Origin: Ceratorhiza oryzae-sativae
Taxonomy: Eukaryota; Basidiomycota; Agaricomycetes; Cantharellales; Ceratobasidiaceae
Assembly: GCA_030998015.1 (NCBI GenBank)
Contig: JARWMV010000143.1
Location: 1-36,211 of the forward strand
Reading direction: 5' to 3'
Length of the DNA: 36,211 bases
The notes beneath the pieces are model-generated. The model was given only the letters and a program-made list of their open reading frames with translations, made no database searches and was not told where the DNA came from. This document shows positions 17,867-28,270 of the stretch, in pieces; the stretch's first letter is position 1; every line of letters starts with the position of its first letter. The position numbers were made by a program, and so were the translations under genes.

Positions 17867-19472
17867 TTAAAGCTTTCCAGATCCTCGTTTGGTTCTCTTT
17901 GGCCTGCCTTTCGAGTCACCTGAGTGCTGACTTGTCTTGACTGGCATTGGTGCGTCTGGTAAGCGCCTTTGCAAGTCATTTAGAACCTCTTTCATGTCAG
18001 CAAACTTGCTGGCACGTTCCATTGTGTCTTCTATTGGGTCGTAGCCCTTCCATCTGATTTGGTAAAACAGCTCGCCATTCCGCCATTCATAATTTGCAAT
18101 GTGGTCCACCTCGTATTCCTCCTCTCCTTTTTCCGTTATGATTGGTGGTGGCTTGGCCTGCCTTCTTTGGAAGTCTTTATCTTCTGTGAATGGCGAGAGG
18201 AGATTTACATGGAATACATTGTGTACACGTATAGTTTTAGGTAGGTCCAGGCGATATGCGTGGGATGAGATCTTTTCTGTGATTTCAAAGGGCCCCCCTT
18301 TTCGGTTGTCCAGTTTCTTGGAGGGTCTCTTGGACGAGAGGTTTGTTAGGAGCAGCCAAACCTTGTCTCCTACCTTGAATTCCCTCCCTTTCTTTTCCAT
18401 TTGTTGGTGTAATTCCATTGAGGCTCTTGCCTCATCCCATACCTTTTCCATTTGATTACGCATGTTGTCTGCGGCGGGTGCCTCAGATGGTTCTTCTCCC
18501 TCTCGGACAACCCATCTTGGGTTTTTTCCATATACTGTTTCAAATGGGGTTTGTCCTGTTGTAGCATTTACATGGTTGTTATGGCAGAATTCGGCAATGG
18601 GTAACCATTTTACCCAATCATCTTGTCTATAATTGCAGAAGGTTCTTAAGAACCCTTCTACCCATTGATTTGTCCTTTCCCTTGGCCTTCCTGCTTCAGT
18701 TGTTTTCCGGAGCTCATTTCCTAGATCGGTTACCCGTTGTTCTAGTGCGATTAGGATCTCCCCTGTGTTTTCGGTTTTCTTCTCTAAGCTTTCGAGCTTT
18801 CGCTCTTGCATTCCCAGTACCCGGTTTATTTCCATGGAGATGTCCTTTAATTCTTTTATCAGGTTCCCCATTTCTGCTTTTAGGTCGTCCTGGTTCTTTG
18901 CCACATAGAGGACATTTTTGTTGGATGTTTCCATAGACCTTACCATCCAGTCCACGTTTCCTTCTTGTCGGGTTAGTGATATTTGACACTGATTTACCTG
19001 TGATTGCCTTTTCTAGTTCCCTATGATTATTGTCTCTAAGTTCCTTGAGCCCCGCCCTGATGGCCGTGGCAATGGTGTGAATAGGGTTGGCAGTGGCTAT
19101 GGTTCCGGGACCTGGCTGGGGTTGTGTCCTTGCCTCTTCCGCCAAGGCCATGCCTTGTTCGTATATGGTTCGGGTCATATCTTCTACCTCATCCCTTTCT
19201 GGATTTGAGATATCTTCTGGGTCTGGATTTATCAGGTGAATTGGCGGTTGAGGGCTGCGGAGTGGTATTCCCCCTATTTCCCCTCCCAGGATGGGGGCCC
19301 GAGTGGGGTTGGGTTGAGCCACTGGTCGTGGGTTTTGTGGCAACCCCCCTGGCATTCCTTGGAGGGTCTCGTCTGGGTTACCTTCCGCCTCTGGGGAAGC
19401 AATGGGTTTGGGTGATTGTGGCCTACTGTTTGCCACCCTGCTTTGAGATCGAGTTTGTGGTCTCTGTGACAT
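17867..19472 (-). pseudogene. Gag joined to integrase C-terminus and chromodomain (pol deleted)
   Basis: Gag starts at 19472 (MSQRPQTRSQSR) and contains DEVEDMTRTIYEQG. Near 19000 a 1-nt shift moves the sense frame into one that is open from about 19000 to 17867. There the Gag coiled coil (LESLEKKTENTGEILIALEQ) runs, at about 18685, directly into integrase sequence RERTNQWVEGFLRTFCNYR, then TGQTPFETVYG, the GPFEITEK region and a chromodomain (YEVDHIANYEWRNGELFYQI, RWKGYDPIEDTMERASKF). Capsid, zinc knuckle, protease, RT, RNase H and the integrase catalytic core are missing. The 362-codon fusion stays open, either because the deletion is recent or because the product is useful. Chromodomains guide Ty3 integration to marked chromatin. 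Confidence 0.85.
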
Positions 19473-19593
19473 AGTTTCTTTGTGTTCTCTTATGTATCAC
19501 AGGAGTTAGCTGGTTTTCTCGTGTACTCAGCCCTTAGTATCTGTGCAGTATACTTATGTTCGCCACTAGTTAAGTTAAGAGCTTGCTTTATAA

Positions 19594-20375
19594 TGTCGTG
19601 ACCCTCTGGAGGCTCCCTTGTGGAGCACTTAAGTAGTGGCTGCGTTGACGGTTTGGTGCTATGCAGTATGTATTGAGTGTTCTAGTTACAGTGTTTGCTA
19701 TGGTCTATGGTGGTTGACGAGATAAAGCAAGCTGAGGCATCCAGTCTTGCTTTATCCTCCTTATATATACCTGTGGCTGCGGTGGCTGCAGACGTATTAT
19801 CTAAGCACACTCCGCAGTAGGTGTAGGTCATGTACAGTACTATGGGTTAGGTAATTGTTTGTCTTAAGTTTGTGCGGCTCCGAATCTTATAGAGCCGCAC
19901 GAGGTCCGAGGGTCATGTGACCTTTGGACTTAAGCACCTGGCGCTTAATCGCTGAATAAGCGCCGAGGTCACGTGACAACTCGCTCCTCGCTCCAGGTAA
20001 CATGGGAGAGAAACGCTGGAGCGAGTTCAGGGTAACCACCGGCGCTTAATCGTTATGTATGTAAGCGCCGAGATCACGTGACAACTCGCTCCTCGCTCCA
20101 GGTAACATGGGAGAGAAACGCTGGAGCGAGTTCAGGGTAACCACCGGCGCTTAATCGTTAGGTAAGCGCCGAGATCACGTGACAACTCGCTCCTCGCTCC
20201 AGGTAACATGGGAGAGAAACGCTGGAGCGAGTTCAGGGTAACCACCGGCGCTTAATCGTTAGGTAAGCGCCAAGATTACGTGATCCTGTTTATGGTTTGT
20301 TCCGCTTCGGGAAAAATGCCATAAATCTGTACAATATTCGGTTGTTAGGTTATGTCTGCTAGGCGGGTCATAACA
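19594..20375 (-). repeat. Family-B LTR, copy 3 (5' LTR of the complete B element)
   Basis: The 782-bp copy has the same TGTCGTGACC...GGTCATAACA ends and three hairpin units. Read on the minus strand it precedes gag, so it is the 5' LTR. Its outer flank (aatgg, 20376-20380) matches neither LTR copy 2's nor LTR copy 1's outer flank. One unit carries TTATGTATG in place of TTAGG, showing that units vary independently. Confidence 0.9.
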
Positions 20376-20715
20376 AATGGGGCCAACTGATGTGATCAGT
20401 CAGCCACTGTTGGTGCATTAGTTATGTGGCTAGAGGGATTACTAACTGCCAATCACCTGCATACTGATCCACCATTCATGCTGACTCACTCCCTCCACTT
20501 TGCTTACCGATCTGCCATTCATGCTCACTGATACCAAATCATGTATGCTTATGTGATCATGTACATAGAGGAGTATAAATACAGCCATGAAGCTGCTCTG
20601 GGTCCCCCAGATTGCTTCATCTTGACATCCCCCCCACTATACTGGGGGGCAGGCTGGTGAAACCAGCCTGTCCCCATCACCTCTACTACACACACACACA
20701 CACCCAGGCAAGCAG
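20376..20715. other. Non-coding block left of the copia fragment, possible LTR remnant
   Basis: The block has a TATA-like GTATAAATAC near 20575, two small hairpins (CCCCCCACTATACTGGGGGG near 20630-20650 and GGCTGGTGAAACCAGCC near 20652-20668) and an (AC)n run at about 20688-20703. The copia RT homology begins just right of the AC run. It may be an LTR or leader piece of that element. No gene is visible. Confidence 0.35.
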
Positions 20716-22100
20716 TGGGTTGTGACATCTTGAGGTGCATATAAAAGGCTTGTGCTGCCTGTTTGAGACTGTAAATCACTTTATTGAGCTTTCAAATGGA
20801 TTGCAGGCCTTCAACAAAGCCTGGAGGTTACTCCATATAAGTCTCCTTGTCAAGATCCCCATGCAAAAAAGTGGTTTTAACATTGATTTGAAGAAGTCCA
20901 AGATTGAGAGCAGCTACAATGCTTAAAAGCATCTGTAAGGAATCAGCAACAGCAACAGGTGATGAAATTTGAACAAAATTGACTCCAGGGTGTTGAGAAA
21001 AGCCCATCACAACTAATTGAGCCTTGTAGTGCATGATTTTGCCATCAGGACCATGCTTATAGTCAAACACCCACTCTGCATTTAACAACATTTTTTGTTG
21101 ATAGGTTGGCCCACAAGCATCCAGACTTTGTGCTGCTCAATTGATTTGAGCTGTTCTGTCATCACCTAAAGCCATAGATTTGCATCTGGGCAACACATAG
21201 CTTCCTCAAACATTTGAGGTGGCAATTCCATCATCACAGTAAGTGCCTCTTCATTCTCTTGTCTGTCTGTATGTGCTAAAACACCCACTTGCACTCCATG
21301 TCATACTGGTGCTCTTTGTTCACATAGATTGACACAGAGGTAGTGGGTCTTGCTGTAAAACTGCAATCTCTTGCTCTTCAGGCTCCAAGTCTGAGCTATT
21401 GGAAGGTATGATTTCTGGTTCATTGGGTATGTGCACAGGTTCTGACAATTCAAATGGTTCATCAGATAATTTTGGTGAATGAGTCTTGATTTGGATTGGC
21501 AGTAATTCATCCAATTTACCCTCCTCATCATCTGTTGGACTCTCATCATGGTCCTTAATAACCACACACTGCCAATTGTCTAGCACTTTGTCAAAGACCA
21601 TGTCACATGATGTGATTATACAACTGATACTGCACTGAGCAAGCATGTGTGCCTTCCTATTAGGGGCAAATCCAAGTTATATGCACTTGATTGAGCATGC
21701 TTGGAGTTTCATGTGTGTATTGTCTGGCACACAGGCCCAGGCCTTGCATCCAAAGATAAGTAATCCAGACACATTTGGAATCTTGCCACTAAATGCTTTG
21801 CTTGGTGTTTGGCCATCTAGGTGTTTCTTTGGTGTTATGTTCCAGAGGTGAGTTGCATGTAGGATTGTGTAACCCCAATACTTCTCAGGTAAATGTGTGT
21901 CAAATTGCATTGTGTGTTGACAATTGTTTAGGGTGTGTATTGCTCATTCAGCTACACCATTGCTTGCTGATGAATCAGCCTTGGTCTTCTGGTGCTGAAT
22001 CCCCTCAGATTGCAGGAAAGCCTCAAAGGCATTTGAACCATACTTGACACTGCCATCTGTTTGTAAATGTTTAATTTGTGTTGTAAGCCACCCTCAATTT
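20716..22100 (-). pseudogene. Ty1/copia pol fragment (integrase to reverse transcriptase), decayed
   Basis: On the minus strand, integrase comes first: LQTDGSVKYGSNAFEAFLQSEG, ADSSASNGVAE-stop-AIHT, then HLPEKYWGYTILHATHLWN and FGCKAWACVP. A linker follows (about 21650-21100), then the RT start: EWVFDYKHGPDGKIMHYKAQ, VVMGFSQHPGVNF, SSPVAVADSLQMLL and INVKTTFLHGDLDKETYME. It ends in a SLKQAAQAFYMHL word near 20716. Integrase before RT is the copia order. The TGA within GVAE-x-AIHT stands where the family has Arg (GVAER). Protease, most of RT and RNase H are missing. The fragment is CG-poor like gypsy-1. Confidence 0.88.
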
Positions 22101-22253
22101 CCCTCCCCTCTTTTCCCTTGTCACAACCTGGTCTCTAGGCCCTTACATGTACTCTTGAAGTACAGTTAAGGAGGATAATACCTCTGTGTATAGTCCTAAT
22201 CACTGGCTTGGGTTCACCACTCAGTGTTGCCCAGTTGTCTGCTAAGGCCTCTG
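22101..22253. other. Short unassigned gap
   Basis: I see no gene or repeat boundary here. It separates the copia fragment from an old family-B LTR. Confidence 0.3.
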
Positions 22254-23499
22254 TGTTGAGACCCCTCTGTCTGCCTGTCTCTATTGATTCCTTAAGTAGT
22301 GGCTATGTTGTCAGTGGTAATGTGCAGTGTATATTGATAGTATTTATGTAGTATGTACAGGTGATCCCTGTGGTTGACAAGATAAAGCAAGCTGGTGTCC
22401 ACTGTTATGACCTGCACAGACAACCATAACATGACAAGAGAATTAGCATATAGTTTATAGCATTTTCTCCTAAGTTGAACAAGCTATAAACATGGTCATG
22501 TGACCTCAGTGCTTATCCTGGTGCTTACAGTGGTTATCTAACTTGCTCCTACAATTCTCTCCATTGTAACTTGGAGCAAGGAGTGAGTTGTCATGTGATC
22601 CTGGTGCTTATAACTGTCACATGACATTGGTGCTTACTGTGGTTATCTAACTTGCTCCTGCAATTCTCTCCATTGTAACTTGGAGCAAGGAGCAAGTTGT
22701 CACATGACCCTGGCACTTCACACATCACATGATCTTGGTGCTTATGGTGGTTACCTAACTCACTCCTGCAATTCTCACCATTGTAACTTGGAGTGAGGAG
22801 TGAGTTATCATGTGACCTCAGCACTTAAATCATGTGACCCTTGGACCTCATGTGGCTCTATAAGATTTGGAGCTGCAACAACCCTAAGAGCAACTTACTT
22901 AATACTTGTTTACACCACACATGACATATAACATACTGCAGACTGTGGAACAGTCTGACTCATACCTTGAGGGGTATATAACTCATTGAAAGCAAGACTA
23001 TGGACCCCAGCTTGCTTTATCTTGTCAACCACAGGGACCACCTGTACATACTACATAAATACTATCAATATACACTGCAAATTACCACCGACAACATAGC
23101 CACTAGTTAAGGAATCAATAGAGACAAGGAGACAGAGGGGTCTTGACATCCACAGGCTTGCTTTCAATGAGTTATATACCCCTCAAGGTATGAGTCAGAC
23201 TGTTCCACAGTCTGCAGTATGTTATAGGTCATGTGTGGTGTAAACAAGTATTAAGTAAGTTGCTCTTAGGGTTGTTGTGGCTCCAAATCTTATAGAGCTG
23301 CATGAGGTCCTAGGGTCACATGACTCCTTGCTCCTTGCTCCAAGTTACAATGGAGAGAATTGCAGGAGCAAGTTAGATAACCATGGTAAGCACTGAGGCT
23401 ATGTGACCCTGTTTATAGCTTGTTCAACTTTGGAGAAAATGCTATAGACTATAGATTAATTCCCTTGTTATGTTATGGCCATCTGTGCAGCTCATAAAA
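22254..23499 (-). repeat. Old family-B LTR, split by a nested inverted LTR
   Basis: The first part (22254-22402, TGTTGAGACCCC... to GATAAAGCAAGCTGG) and the second part (23154-23499, ...GAGTCAGACTGTTCCACAG... to the GTTATGTTATGGCC end) together follow the order of the decayed LTR at 1794. They share the CACAGTCTGCAGT word that is absent from the young copies. CG is almost gone. The 3' end is damaged (CTCATAAAA instead of GTCATAACA), and no target duplication is visible for this outer copy. Confidence 0.75.
22403..23148 (+). repeat. Solo family-B-type LTR nested in inverted orientation, target duplication tccac
   Basis: The 746-bp sequence begins TGTTATGACCTGC and ends GGGTCTTGACA, the inverse of the surrounding LTR's orientation. 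It is flanked on both sides by 'tccac' (22398-22402 and 23149-23153), a 5-bp duplication as made by retroviral-type integrases. It has three hairpin units with CG replaced by TG or CA (CTTGCTCC for CTCGCTCC). No internal region remains, so it is a solo LTR left by LTR-LTR recombination. Confidence 0.88.
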
Positions 23500-23749
23500 A
23501 CAAGCAAGGAAGGAGGATGAGGAACTAGAAGGCTCAAAGGTAGCCTTATATACTTGAGAGAAAGACTGTTCAAGTCATTACATAGACTACAGTCATACTA
23601 TAAGTGACTAGTTACAGTAAGTCATATCATGGTCACTTTACTTGCTTGCTGACTTGTCTTATACATGTCGAGACCTAACCAGAATCTGAAAGATATTTGA
23701 ACTGAGCTCACAACTGGAGGTCAAGTTCTTGGGGAACTCCCTTTGAACT
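23500..23749. other. Unassigned CG-poor gap
   Basis: The gap has no gene. It ends with the target duplication 'tgatc' of the next solo LTR (23750-23754). The phrase GGAGGTCAAGTTCT also occurs near 1460, so it may be part of another old repeat. Confidence 0.3.
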
Positions 23750-23754
23750 TGATC

Positions 23755-25064
23755 TGTTATGGATCACTAACATTTTCTATTATTTTAGTCTGCTCTGCCA
23801 ACCTCAAGCGATGCCTCTGTAATTAAATTGTGAAATACTTGAATTTGTATGCGCTCTGAATTGTACTATTTTCTGTTCCATTAAATAGTACAAAATTCCC
23901 GCTCTCCAACGCATATTTTATTAAGATTTTACGATAAGATCTCAGAGAGATATAGAGGTTGCAATATTTCCTCTTATCAGGAGATATTGATTACAACATC
24001 GCACCGCTCATATCTCGGCAACCGCTTACGCTATCAAAGCGATCTTATGCTCTATCGATAGCTAATCTTTGGCAGTATCTGCTGCCCGAAGATCGTCGCG
24101 ATCCACCAGATCCTCGCGCCGGAATGGCCCGAAGATCATTAGAATCTTACTGGACCATCAATCAAGATCTAATGACTCCAGTGAGTCAGGAGAGCTTCCC
24201 AAATTGATCCAGAAGCTTCTCTGACTCACTTTATGACTCACTGAGATGTAGCCTCTGTTCATTACATGTATATACTATGATAATATGATCTACAAGCCAA
24301 TAGCAGGTCTCAGATGCATCAATGCCTTTGATCCACACCCTGTCTTTACTCTCATATCCTATACTGGGCTAGGGTGTACCCCAAGTATAGCAGTACCCTC
24401 TTTTGATGATTGCACTGGCATGCATGTATCTAATTGGCTCTGGAATGCCCTCCTCAGGGTATAAAAGGACCTCCTCTGAGGCCCTTCCAGACCACCTCCC
24501 TCCTCTACTCAACCCAGACTGGTTATTGGTTTCCTTTTTCTCTTTCTATTTCTCTTGTCTGTGTGTGATTTCTTATATAACTAGTACTGAGGAATAAAGT
24601 ACCATATTAGTTATATGCTGTCTGATTCATTGTATCTTATATACAGAGATATATAAGGATACAATATTGCCTGATTGAGCATGACATTAAGTACCAGCTA
24701 TTAGAGGAAATCTAAGTACCTGTAGCTGAGGAAGTACACGCATTAGGCAGCCCTCCGTCTATCCTATAAGCTATCACTTAAAGTCTAGTATTAAGATTAG
24801 TATCAGTTAGTCCAAGCGACTAGGGCTGAACTACATTTAAGATATCTAAGGGAACCTGACCATAGTAGTCTTGCTCTTTATACCTATAAATTAGTCAGTT
24901 TACACTGTGAAAGATTAAGACTACCTTGAGTGTTACTTGATTGCATTGCAACTACTTTGAGCCTTCTTACTCTAGTCTAAGAAGTATTGAGTACAATTAG
25001 TGTATACTAACATATCTACATTTGCTTAAGCTCTAGATATTCAAGTATACCCTGACCTGTAACA
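23755..25064 (+). repeat. Solo LTR of family A, copy 2, target duplication tgatc
   Basis: The 1310-bp copy starts TGTTATGGATC and ends GACCTGTAACA, flanked by 'tgatc' on both sides (23750-23754 and 25065-25069). A TATAAAAG box lies at 24460-24467, giving the orientation as plus. This is the least decayed copy: its 24000-24130 section keeps about a dozen CG that are TG or CA in copy 1. No internal region is linked to any of the three copies, so the parent element is not in the window. The LTR is long for a fungal element. Confidence 0.9.
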
Positions 25065-25069
25065 TGATC

Positions 25070-25844
25070 CCTGTTATATACCATTCATTGTACAGCTGAG
25101 AATACATAGTCACAAACTGCAATTGGTCATTTGATATCAAATATGATGTGTCAGCATCTGACAAATCAACCAGAAAGTTCCATGAGTCACCTGACCCAGA
25201 AACTATAGATAATAAGGAATATTAAAATACTAGAAATCATCATTAATTGCCATGACACCTTCTGGCTTGTGACAATACATGATTCACTAACTACATGACT
25301 CCTATTGCAATAAAGAGCATCAAGCTGAATAAGGTGGCCAGGTTGACTCCATCTCACCAGTACTAGTGGGAAATGGTGATGTCTTATCTTGGAGGACATG
25401 GATCACACCTGACAATTGAGCTCTTGATGTATGCTGCCAAAGCTTGGACTGCCACAGTTGAGCTTCCTAGCCATATCAACAGGCATCCTGCAAACAGTTG
25501 ACATTGGGCTTTTTCACCCCTTGAAGCACATCTATCAAGCAGAAGTGGACAGATGGACATGAATTGGCTGAAAGCTCACTAAAGACCTATTTGTGACCTA
25601 CAGGTTTCCTGCATCCAAAACTGAAGACCACCTTACTTTGAAGATTCACAAGTGTGCTCCATGAAGCACAATAGGAGGCCTACACAGAGAAGATCATCAA
25701 AAGTGCATTGAATGTGACCAGTATTACTCCCCTAGATGCATGGCATACAAGCATAGTGAAGAGGTGCTGAGAGGAGCTGCAATCAAAACTGACTCTGCAC
25801 AAGCAGAGCATCCAAATTTTTTGGATGCTGAATTTGGATGTTAC
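25070..25844 (+). pseudogene. Decayed pogo-like (DDE_1) transposase remnant
   Basis: The plus-strand translation near 25385 gives GGHGSHLTIELLMYAAKAW, resembling the DGHGSHLT catalytic word of pogo/Fot1-type transposases with Asp changed to Gly. After a frameshift, VDIGLFHPLKHIYQAEVDRW follows, which matches the next catalytic block (LDVGxFxPLK). The order and spacing fit the family. Several stops and shifts break it. The family-A LTR copy 3 inserted into its 3' side, so the sequence past 27152 may be its continuation. Terminal repeats were not found. Confidence 0.5.
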
Positions 25845-25849
25845 AGGTT

Positions 25850-27146
25850 TTTTATGGATCACTAACATTTTCTATTATTTTAGTCTGCTTTGCCAACCTC
25901 AAGCGATGCCTCTGTAATTTTCTTGAAATTAAATGAATTTGTATGCATCTGAATTTGTACTATTTGTGTTCCATTAAATAGTACAAAATCTCCTCTTTCC
26001 AACACATATTTTATCATGATTTTATCTTAAGAACTCAGAGAGATATAGAGGTTGTGATATTTCCTCTTATCAGGAGATATTGATTACAACATCACGCTGC
26101 TCATATCTTGGCAACCGCTTACACTATCAAAGCGATCTTATGCTCTATCAATAGCTAATCTTCAGCAGTATCTGCTGCCCGAATATTGTCCCAATCCACC
26201 AGATCCTTGTGCCGGAATGGCCTGAAGATCATTAGAATCTTACTGGACCATCAATCAAGATCTAATGACTCCAGTGAGTCAGGAGAGCCTTCTGAATTGA
26301 TCCAGAAGCTTCTCTGACTCACTTTATGACTCACTGAGATGTAGCCTCTGTTCATTACATGTATATACTATGATAATATGATCTACAAGCCAATAGCAGG
26401 TCTCAGATGCATCAATGCCTTCGATCCACACCCTGTCTTTACTCTCATATCCTATACTGGGCTAGGGTGTACCTCAAGTATAGCAGTACCCTCTTTTGAT
26501 GATCACACTGGCATGTGTGCATCTATTTGGCTCTGGAATGCCCTCCTCAGGGTATAAAAGGACCTCCTCTGAGGCCCTTCCAGACCACCCTCCTCTACTC
26601 AACCCAGACTGGTTATTGGTTTCTTTTCTCTTTCTATTTCTCTTGTCTGTGTGTGATTTCATATATAACTAGTTCTGAGGAATAATGTACCATATTAGTT
26701 ATATACTGTCTGATTCATTGTATCTTATATACAGAGTTATATAAGGATACAATATTGCCTGATTGAGTGTGACATTAAGTACCAGCTATTAGAGGAAATC
26801 TAAGTACCTGTAGCTGAGGAAGTACACACATTAGGCAGCCCACCATCTATCCTATAAGCTATCACTTAAGTTTAGTATTAAGATTAGTATCAGTTAGTCC
26901 AAGTGACCTGAACTACATTTAAGATATCTAAGGGAACCTGACCATAGTAGTCTTGGTCTTTATACCTATAAATTAGTCAGTTTACACTGTGAAAGATTAA
27001 GACTACCTTGAGTGTTACTTGATTGCATTGCAACTACTTTGAGCCTTCTTTCTCTAGTCTAAGAAGTATTGAGTATGATTAGTGTATACTAACATATCTA
27101 CATTTTCTTAAGCTCTAGATATTCAAGTGTACCCTGACCTGTAACA
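25850..27146 (+). repeat. Solo LTR of family A, copy 3, target duplication aggtt
   Basis: The 1297-bp copy ends CTGACCTGTAACA and is flanked by 'aggtt' on both sides (25845-25849 and 27147-27151). The first bases read TTTTATGG instead of TGTTATGG, a G to T change at position 2. A TATAAAAG box lies at 26553-26560. CG content is intermediate between copies 1 and 2. Confidence 0.9.
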
Positions 27147-27151
27147 AGGTT

Positions 27152-28270
27152 TATGTAGGCAATGTATCCATATTGTGATGCAAAATACTTAAAATTGGGT
27201 GTTTTGCCCATTTTCTAAATGCATTTGTTGGGACCAGGACAATCCCAACAACATGAATACCAGCCTACTAAAGCTTTTGTTGAAGATGCCACAGTCCACA
27301 GGTCACCTAAAATCTAAAAGTGGACAAAACATCTATTTTACATGGAATTGTCCAAAAAGTTTGGACATTCCCAATCTGCAGAGTGAGCTGATACAAATCC
27401 AAAAACGATCTGGTTATCAGGTGCCAAAAAGCACTGACACAATGCCTTGACCTTGTAAACAATTCCCATGCAAGTGCTTAGCAGTTGCAACAAGGGCCCA
27501 GGGAGGTTTTATCAATGATTGAGGATACCTTGGCTCGGTTTGCAATGCTAGGATTAGAGCTTGTGTCTGCAAAGGTGGCAGCCCTTGATTGCCAGCATTG
27601 TAAAACAACTGGTAGCAAACGAGTCAGACAGGCTATCATTTGGGTTCAAGCTGAAATAGAGGCATTGGGGAGTGGAAAGGTGAGGCCAAGGAATCTCGCA
27701 GTGCAAAAAGGGGTAGAGGACGAGAACGAAGCTAGAATAAGGTTTGCAGTCGCAGTCGTGCCACTGGTAGAGGAGCTCGTCTCCTTGGAATGAGGCAACA
27801 GACTTCGCTGATGAAAACGACATCAATATAAGGGATTTGTTTACTATATGCGTTTACGACTCACCTGTGGAAGTAGGGGCTGCGTATGATGTCTGATGCT
27901 TCGTTGCAATCCTCAAGGTAGAGAGGAACGTGGCGGCAGTGCAATCAGCGTTTACCGGTTTGGTTGCGACCTAAGTTTCACGCCGGCATCAAGCGGTCTC
28001 AATATCATATGGGATGACTTCTCTGCGACAGCACATCTAGCATGCACAAGAGTCATATAGACTCGCTTGATGTTCAAAGCAGGGTCGTTGAAGGAAGTTA
28101 TTAAACATCCCACAATTTTTTGATGGCTGAATTGATTCAACAAGCACATTTGCCAAAATCACTATGGCAGAACCAGCACAAGCTAATGGGATAAATTTGT
28201 ATGTATAGGGCGTTTGGTTGGCTCTATACACGTGCCAAAATTCAAGCCCCGTAAGAGACTCAAACCGTAG
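27152..28270. other. Transition from repeats to host DNA; no firm gene
   Basis: Up to about 27500 the DNA is CG-poor and could continue the pogo-like remnant. From about 27660 CG returns and composition matches host DNA. The largest frame (plus, 27485-27793, 102 codons, beginning MQQGPREVLSMIED) looks helical but matches nothing I know; it could be a transposase tail. No splice-supported gene is visible in the rest. Confidence 0.35.

Larger units (their letters stand above)
13546..20375 (-). mobile_element. Complete B element: Ty3-type LTR retroelement carrying a Rep cassette
   Basis: The 6830-bp unit is bounded by LTR copies 2 and 3. On the minus strand it reads: 5' LTR (20375-19594), a leader of about 120 bp with no primer-binding site that I could assign to a tRNA, gag fused to integrase C-terminus and chromodomain (19472-17867), the third cassette gene, the antisense 163 aa gene, rep, the Pol III-like module, polypurine tract, and 3' LTR (14224-13546). 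Protease, RT, RNase H and the integrase core are absent, so it needs another element's enzymes. The flanks 'catca' (left) and 'aatgg' (right) do not form a target duplication, so the locus was rearranged after insertion. Positions 9504-13545 are a truncated second copy. Confidence 0.75.

Noticed and set aside
20549..20779. A separate 76-codon minus-strand gene at the left end of the copia fragment
   Set aside because: Only its first 20 or so codons match copia RT (SLKQAAQAFYMHL). The rest reads through the AC repeat and hairpins.
1..27000. Classical RIP (CpA-biased) as cause of the decay
   Set aside because: The differences I could compare between repeat copies are at CG sites. CpA words remain abundant, so CpG methylation and deamination fits better.
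27485..27793. A 102-codon plus-strand gene
   Set aside because: It is at the repeat/host border, has no known domain, no paralogue in the window and no clear gene context. It is noted only within the region entry.
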